Assembly (NCBI GenBank): GCA_019057975.1
Contig: JAHLWJ010000080.1
Location: 1 to 15,983 of the forward strand
Direction: 5' to 3'
From: Promethearchaeota archaeon
GTDB taxonomy: Archaea; Asgardarchaeota; Lokiarchaeia; Sigynarchaeales; SOKP01
Length of the DNA stretch: 15,983 bases
Of this stretch, positions 14,087 to 15,983 are shown in pieces. Position numbers and translations under genes: made by a program. The notes beneath the pieces are model-generated. The model worked only from the letters and a program-made list of their open reading frames with translations. It did no database searches and was not told where the DNA came from. The stretch's first letter is position 1. Every line of letters starts with the position of its first letter.

Positions 14087-15907
14087 TTAAATGATATTTT
14101 CTTTTTCGCCCTTAATAACTGCTTCCATATTAGAAATTAAATTTTTTAACATTTTCTCAGCTATTTCTAAATTTTTCTTATATATTTTATTATCTTCCTC
14201 TTTTTTTGCCTTCATTGCTTTATTAAAAAATTTAAGTATATTTTGATATTCATCCTCTATTAATTCCTGAGTATTCAGTTCAGGAATTAGAATACTTAAA
14301 GTTTGCTCAGTATTAATATTAACAGTTCCAGTACCTGCTTGTTGTCTAATTATTTGACTTTTTCCAAAAATACTATTTAAGAATATATAACAATAATAGG
14401 GATTAATTTTACTAAGTCGTAGGATAAATACATCACCTGTACAGGATTTTCCTTTTGGAGTATGAGCAATAATACTTTTTTTCCCTTTTCCAACACCTCC
14501 AACTCCAGCACAAGAAATAAGAATATCATCTTTCATAACTTTAGTAGCTTTTAACCTATCATATGCATTCTGAGAACATTCTTTAATCTTTGAATAATCA
14601 TATGCAATAGGTAAAAATCCCATTGTTTCATAATATTCTATTCCTGTGCCTAAATTATATCCTTTTGATTCACCTCTTGATTTCCTAACATGATCTCCAG
14701 AAATGACGCATTTTTTCCCTTCTATTTCTTTAATTGTTTTTGAATTATATTTTTTTAAAATATAATATATTTCCTCATACTTTGGATGCCAATAATCCAC
14801 ATTCCATCTGCTAAAAGGTTTTTCTTCCATCATTTCCCGTAAAGTCTTATCAACACGTACTATAACCGCTTCTTTCCCATTTTGGTCTTTTGTTATTTGT
14901 ATTTGTTTATTTTTATCCATTTTAAACTCCTTATTACAAAAATCTTTATAAGCATGCAAAATTTTATAAAAACTTTCACTATTTATATTTTCAAGTGAAG
15001 ATAAAAAAACAGGATATTCCAGCTTTTGTTTTTCATCATCTTTTAATTTTCTTAAAAATAGAATGCTTGTTTTAGCATTAGTACCAACATTTTTAAAAGT
15101 ATCTCTTGGTAAAGAAACTATTGCTTCTACTTTTGCTTTATTTGCAATAAATTCTCTTACATAAATAGCATTGGAATTGGTTAAAATTCCATCAGGAATA
15201 ATAATTGCAATCCATCCGCCTGGTTTAGTCAATTGAATAAAACGCTCTAGGAAAAGTATTTCAATTGAAAAAGATTTCAGTTTTTGTTTAACCTCACTAT
15301 TTAATGAAAATGATTTCTCTGAACCAAATAAATCCGATTGTAGATTAGCAGTGTTTAAATCATTTTTTACAGTTTTAGGAAAGATTTCGAATTTGGCTAA
15401 TTGAGCAATTAAATCATCTGAGAGATTGGTATGACCTAATCCAAGACCTCCATATGGTGGATTTCCAACAACTGTATCAAATTGCTGATTTTCAATATCA
15501 ATTTGTTTAAGTTTATACCTATATTTATATCTATGTTGCTCCCATTTTATTTTTTCCAATCCATTTTGATGAAAGAAATGTGCCTCTAGATTTTTATCTT
15601 CACCGCCAAATTCTTTTAATAAATTTATTTCTTTCCATTTTTTAACAGCATCTTTATCTATGTCTAGGCCAAAAATCCATTCAGGCTTTGTAAAGTTCTT
15701 AACTAAAGCAGTTTTTAAAAAAATTCCTTCACCTACCGAAGGATCAATAACTGAAGGATATTTAGGTTTACCCTCTTTAGTTTTCCATCGGTTGATCTGA
15801 TTTTCCTTCCATATATTAAGAATTTCAAAGATAAAATCCACAACCTCTTGAGGGGTGTAAAATATTCCTAAATCTTTAATTCTTTTTTTATCACAATTCT
15901 TAATCAT
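14087..15907 (-). CDS. N6-adenine DNA methyltransferase fused to an HsdS-like recognition domain
   Basis: A 606-residue protein. The methyltransferase part has GIFYTPQEVVDFIF (about 14-27, motif X), SVIDPSVGEGIFL (52-64, motif I), GLDID (80-84) and VVGNPPYGG (146-154, motif IV with intact NPPY), then PGGWIAIIIPDGIL (about 229-242). Residues about 390-545 are a single target-recognition region of Type I S-subunit style: ISGDHVRKSRG, MKDDILISCAGVGGVGK and GTGTVNINTEQTLSILIPEL; the last segment is the usual end of a TRD. About 546-600 is a Lys/Glu-rich coiled coil. The expected role is adenine methylation at a specific site. With one TRD it may dimerise or act with the degenerate partner downstream. 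It is the first gene of the operon, starting 22 bases from the IS end. Confidence 0.9.
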   Translation of the reverse strand: MIKNCDKKRIKDLGIFYTPQEVVDFIFEILNIWKENQINRWKTKEGKPKYPSVIDPSVGEGIFLKTALVKNFTKPEWIFGLDIDKDAVKKWKEINLLKEFGGEDKNLEAHFFHQNGLEKIKWEQHRYKYRYKLKQIDIENQQFDTVVGNPPYGGLGLGHTNLSDDLIAQLAKFEIFPKTVKNDLNTANLQSDLFGSEKSFSLNSEVKQKLKSFSIEILFLERFIQLTKPGGWIAIIIPDGILTNSNAIYVREFIANKAKVEAIVSLPRDTFKNVGTNAKTSILFLRKLKDDEKQKLEYPVFLSSLENINSESFYKILHAYKDFCNKEFKMDKNKQIQITKDQNGKEAVIVRVDKTLREMMEEKPFSRWNVDYWHPKYEEIYYILKKYNSKTIKEIEGKKCVISGDHVRKSRGESKGYNLGTGIEYYETMGFLPIAYDYSKIKECSQNAYDRLKATKVMKDDILISCAGVGGVGKGKKSIIAHTPKGKSCTGDVFILRLSKINPYYCYIFLNSIFGKSQIIRQQAGTGTVNINTEQTLSILIPELNTQELIEDEYQNILKFFNKAMKAKKEEDNKIYKKNLEIAEKMLKNLISNMEAVIKGEKENII

Positions 15908-15913
15908 ATTTAT

Positions 15914-15919
15914 ATTATA
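15914..15919 (-). promoter_or_regulatory. Putative -10 box (TATAAT) for the five-gene operon
   Basis: On the - strand a perfect TATAAT lies six bases before the ATG at 15907. Transcription would begin at about the start codon, giving a leaderless message; no Shine-Dalgarno is present. The corresponding -35 region falls inside the IS end (15929 onward) and has no good match to TTGACA, so the IS insertion may have altered the native promoter. Confidence 0.35.
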
Positions 15920-15928
15920 TTAAAATAG

Positions 15929-15983
15929 TGGAGTGAACACACTCCCTTGGACACATTGTATACTAAAATTAGTTAAGATAGAA
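15929..15983 (+). mobile_element. Left end of a second IS3-type element, cut by the window edge
   Basis: An exact reverse-complement copy of 2127-2181. From 15929 it reads TGGAGTGAACACACTCC, the same tip as the other copy, and would lead into a + strand transposase beyond the window. The two copies therefore flank 2182-15928 in inverted orientation with transposases pointing outward. The match ends with the last base, so its true extent is unknown. Confidence 0.85.

Noticed and set aside
9314..15907. Complete Type I restriction-modification, BREX or DISARM locus
   Set aside because: No helicase/translocase with Walker motifs, PglZ, BrxC-like ATPase or DrmA/B-like gene is present. Only the methylase, TRD and nuclease modules are shared.
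1..15983. CRISPR array, tRNA or rRNA
   Set aside because: I found no regularly spaced direct repeats, no cloverleaf with TTC-type T-arm and CCA end, and no conserved rRNA segments by eye.

Overview
The window is AT-rich (about 30% GC by eye), with short intergenic gaps, bacterial-type families (an IS3-type transposase fragment, an XRE helix-turn-helix remnant, AbiV and HEPN proteins) and many weak or absent Shine-Dalgarno sites. It suggests an AT-rich, probably anaerobic or environmental bacterium. No housekeeping gene is present, so I cannot place it further. Almost every recognisable gene is nuclease-, HEPN- or methyltransferase-like, so this is an accessory defence island. I see no rRNA, tRNA, CRISPR array or replication origin.

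Layout. (1) 1-1876, + strand: the tail of an unknown gene, then a DUF6884/YaaA-like protein overlapping a GIY-YIG-like nuclease, then an AbiV-type HEPN protein. (2) 1877-2181: a truncated IS3-type element with its transposase reading leftward. (3) 2268-2600, - strand: a small helical hypothetical. (4) 2687-5050, + strand: a small Cys/His-rich protein, two PD-(D/E)XK-type nucleases (one NucS/DUF91-like) and a helical hypothetical just after a G8 tract. (5) 5085-6835, - strand: an AlbA_2 (Schlafen-type) protein, a HIRAN protein and a PD-(D/E)XK nuclease in that order of transcription. (6) 6960-9066, - strand: an HhH-like protein, a DUF3883 protein and the C-terminal half of an XRE regulator as a remnant. 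(7) 9067-9313: a non-coding spacer with a large imperfect inverted repeat. (8) 9314-15907, - strand: a five-gene operon. (9) 15929-15983: a second copy of the IS end, in inverted orientation, cut by the window edge.

The best candidate for an undescribed system is region 8. In order of transcription it encodes an N6-adenine methyltransferase fused to a single HsdS-like target-recognition region, a protein joining an HsdR_N-type nuclease domain to a second methylase-like domain whose catalytic motif IV is degenerate (NPAG), two HEPN-type proteins with R-x4-H or R-x5-H motifs, and a large nuclease-like protein. The last gene is interrupted by an in-frame TAA, beyond which the same frame stays open for 94 codons. 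No helicase or translocase subunit is present, so it is not a complete Type I restriction-modification locus. I infer a methylation-gated defence module in which modification (M-S), a sensor or nuclease subunit and putative RNase effectors are combined.

The 13.7 kb between the two IS ends is bracketed by inverted copies whose transposases point outward, like a compound transposon. The exact match is 55 bp and ends at the last base of the window. This suggests that the sequence stops there because an assembly broke at a repeat.
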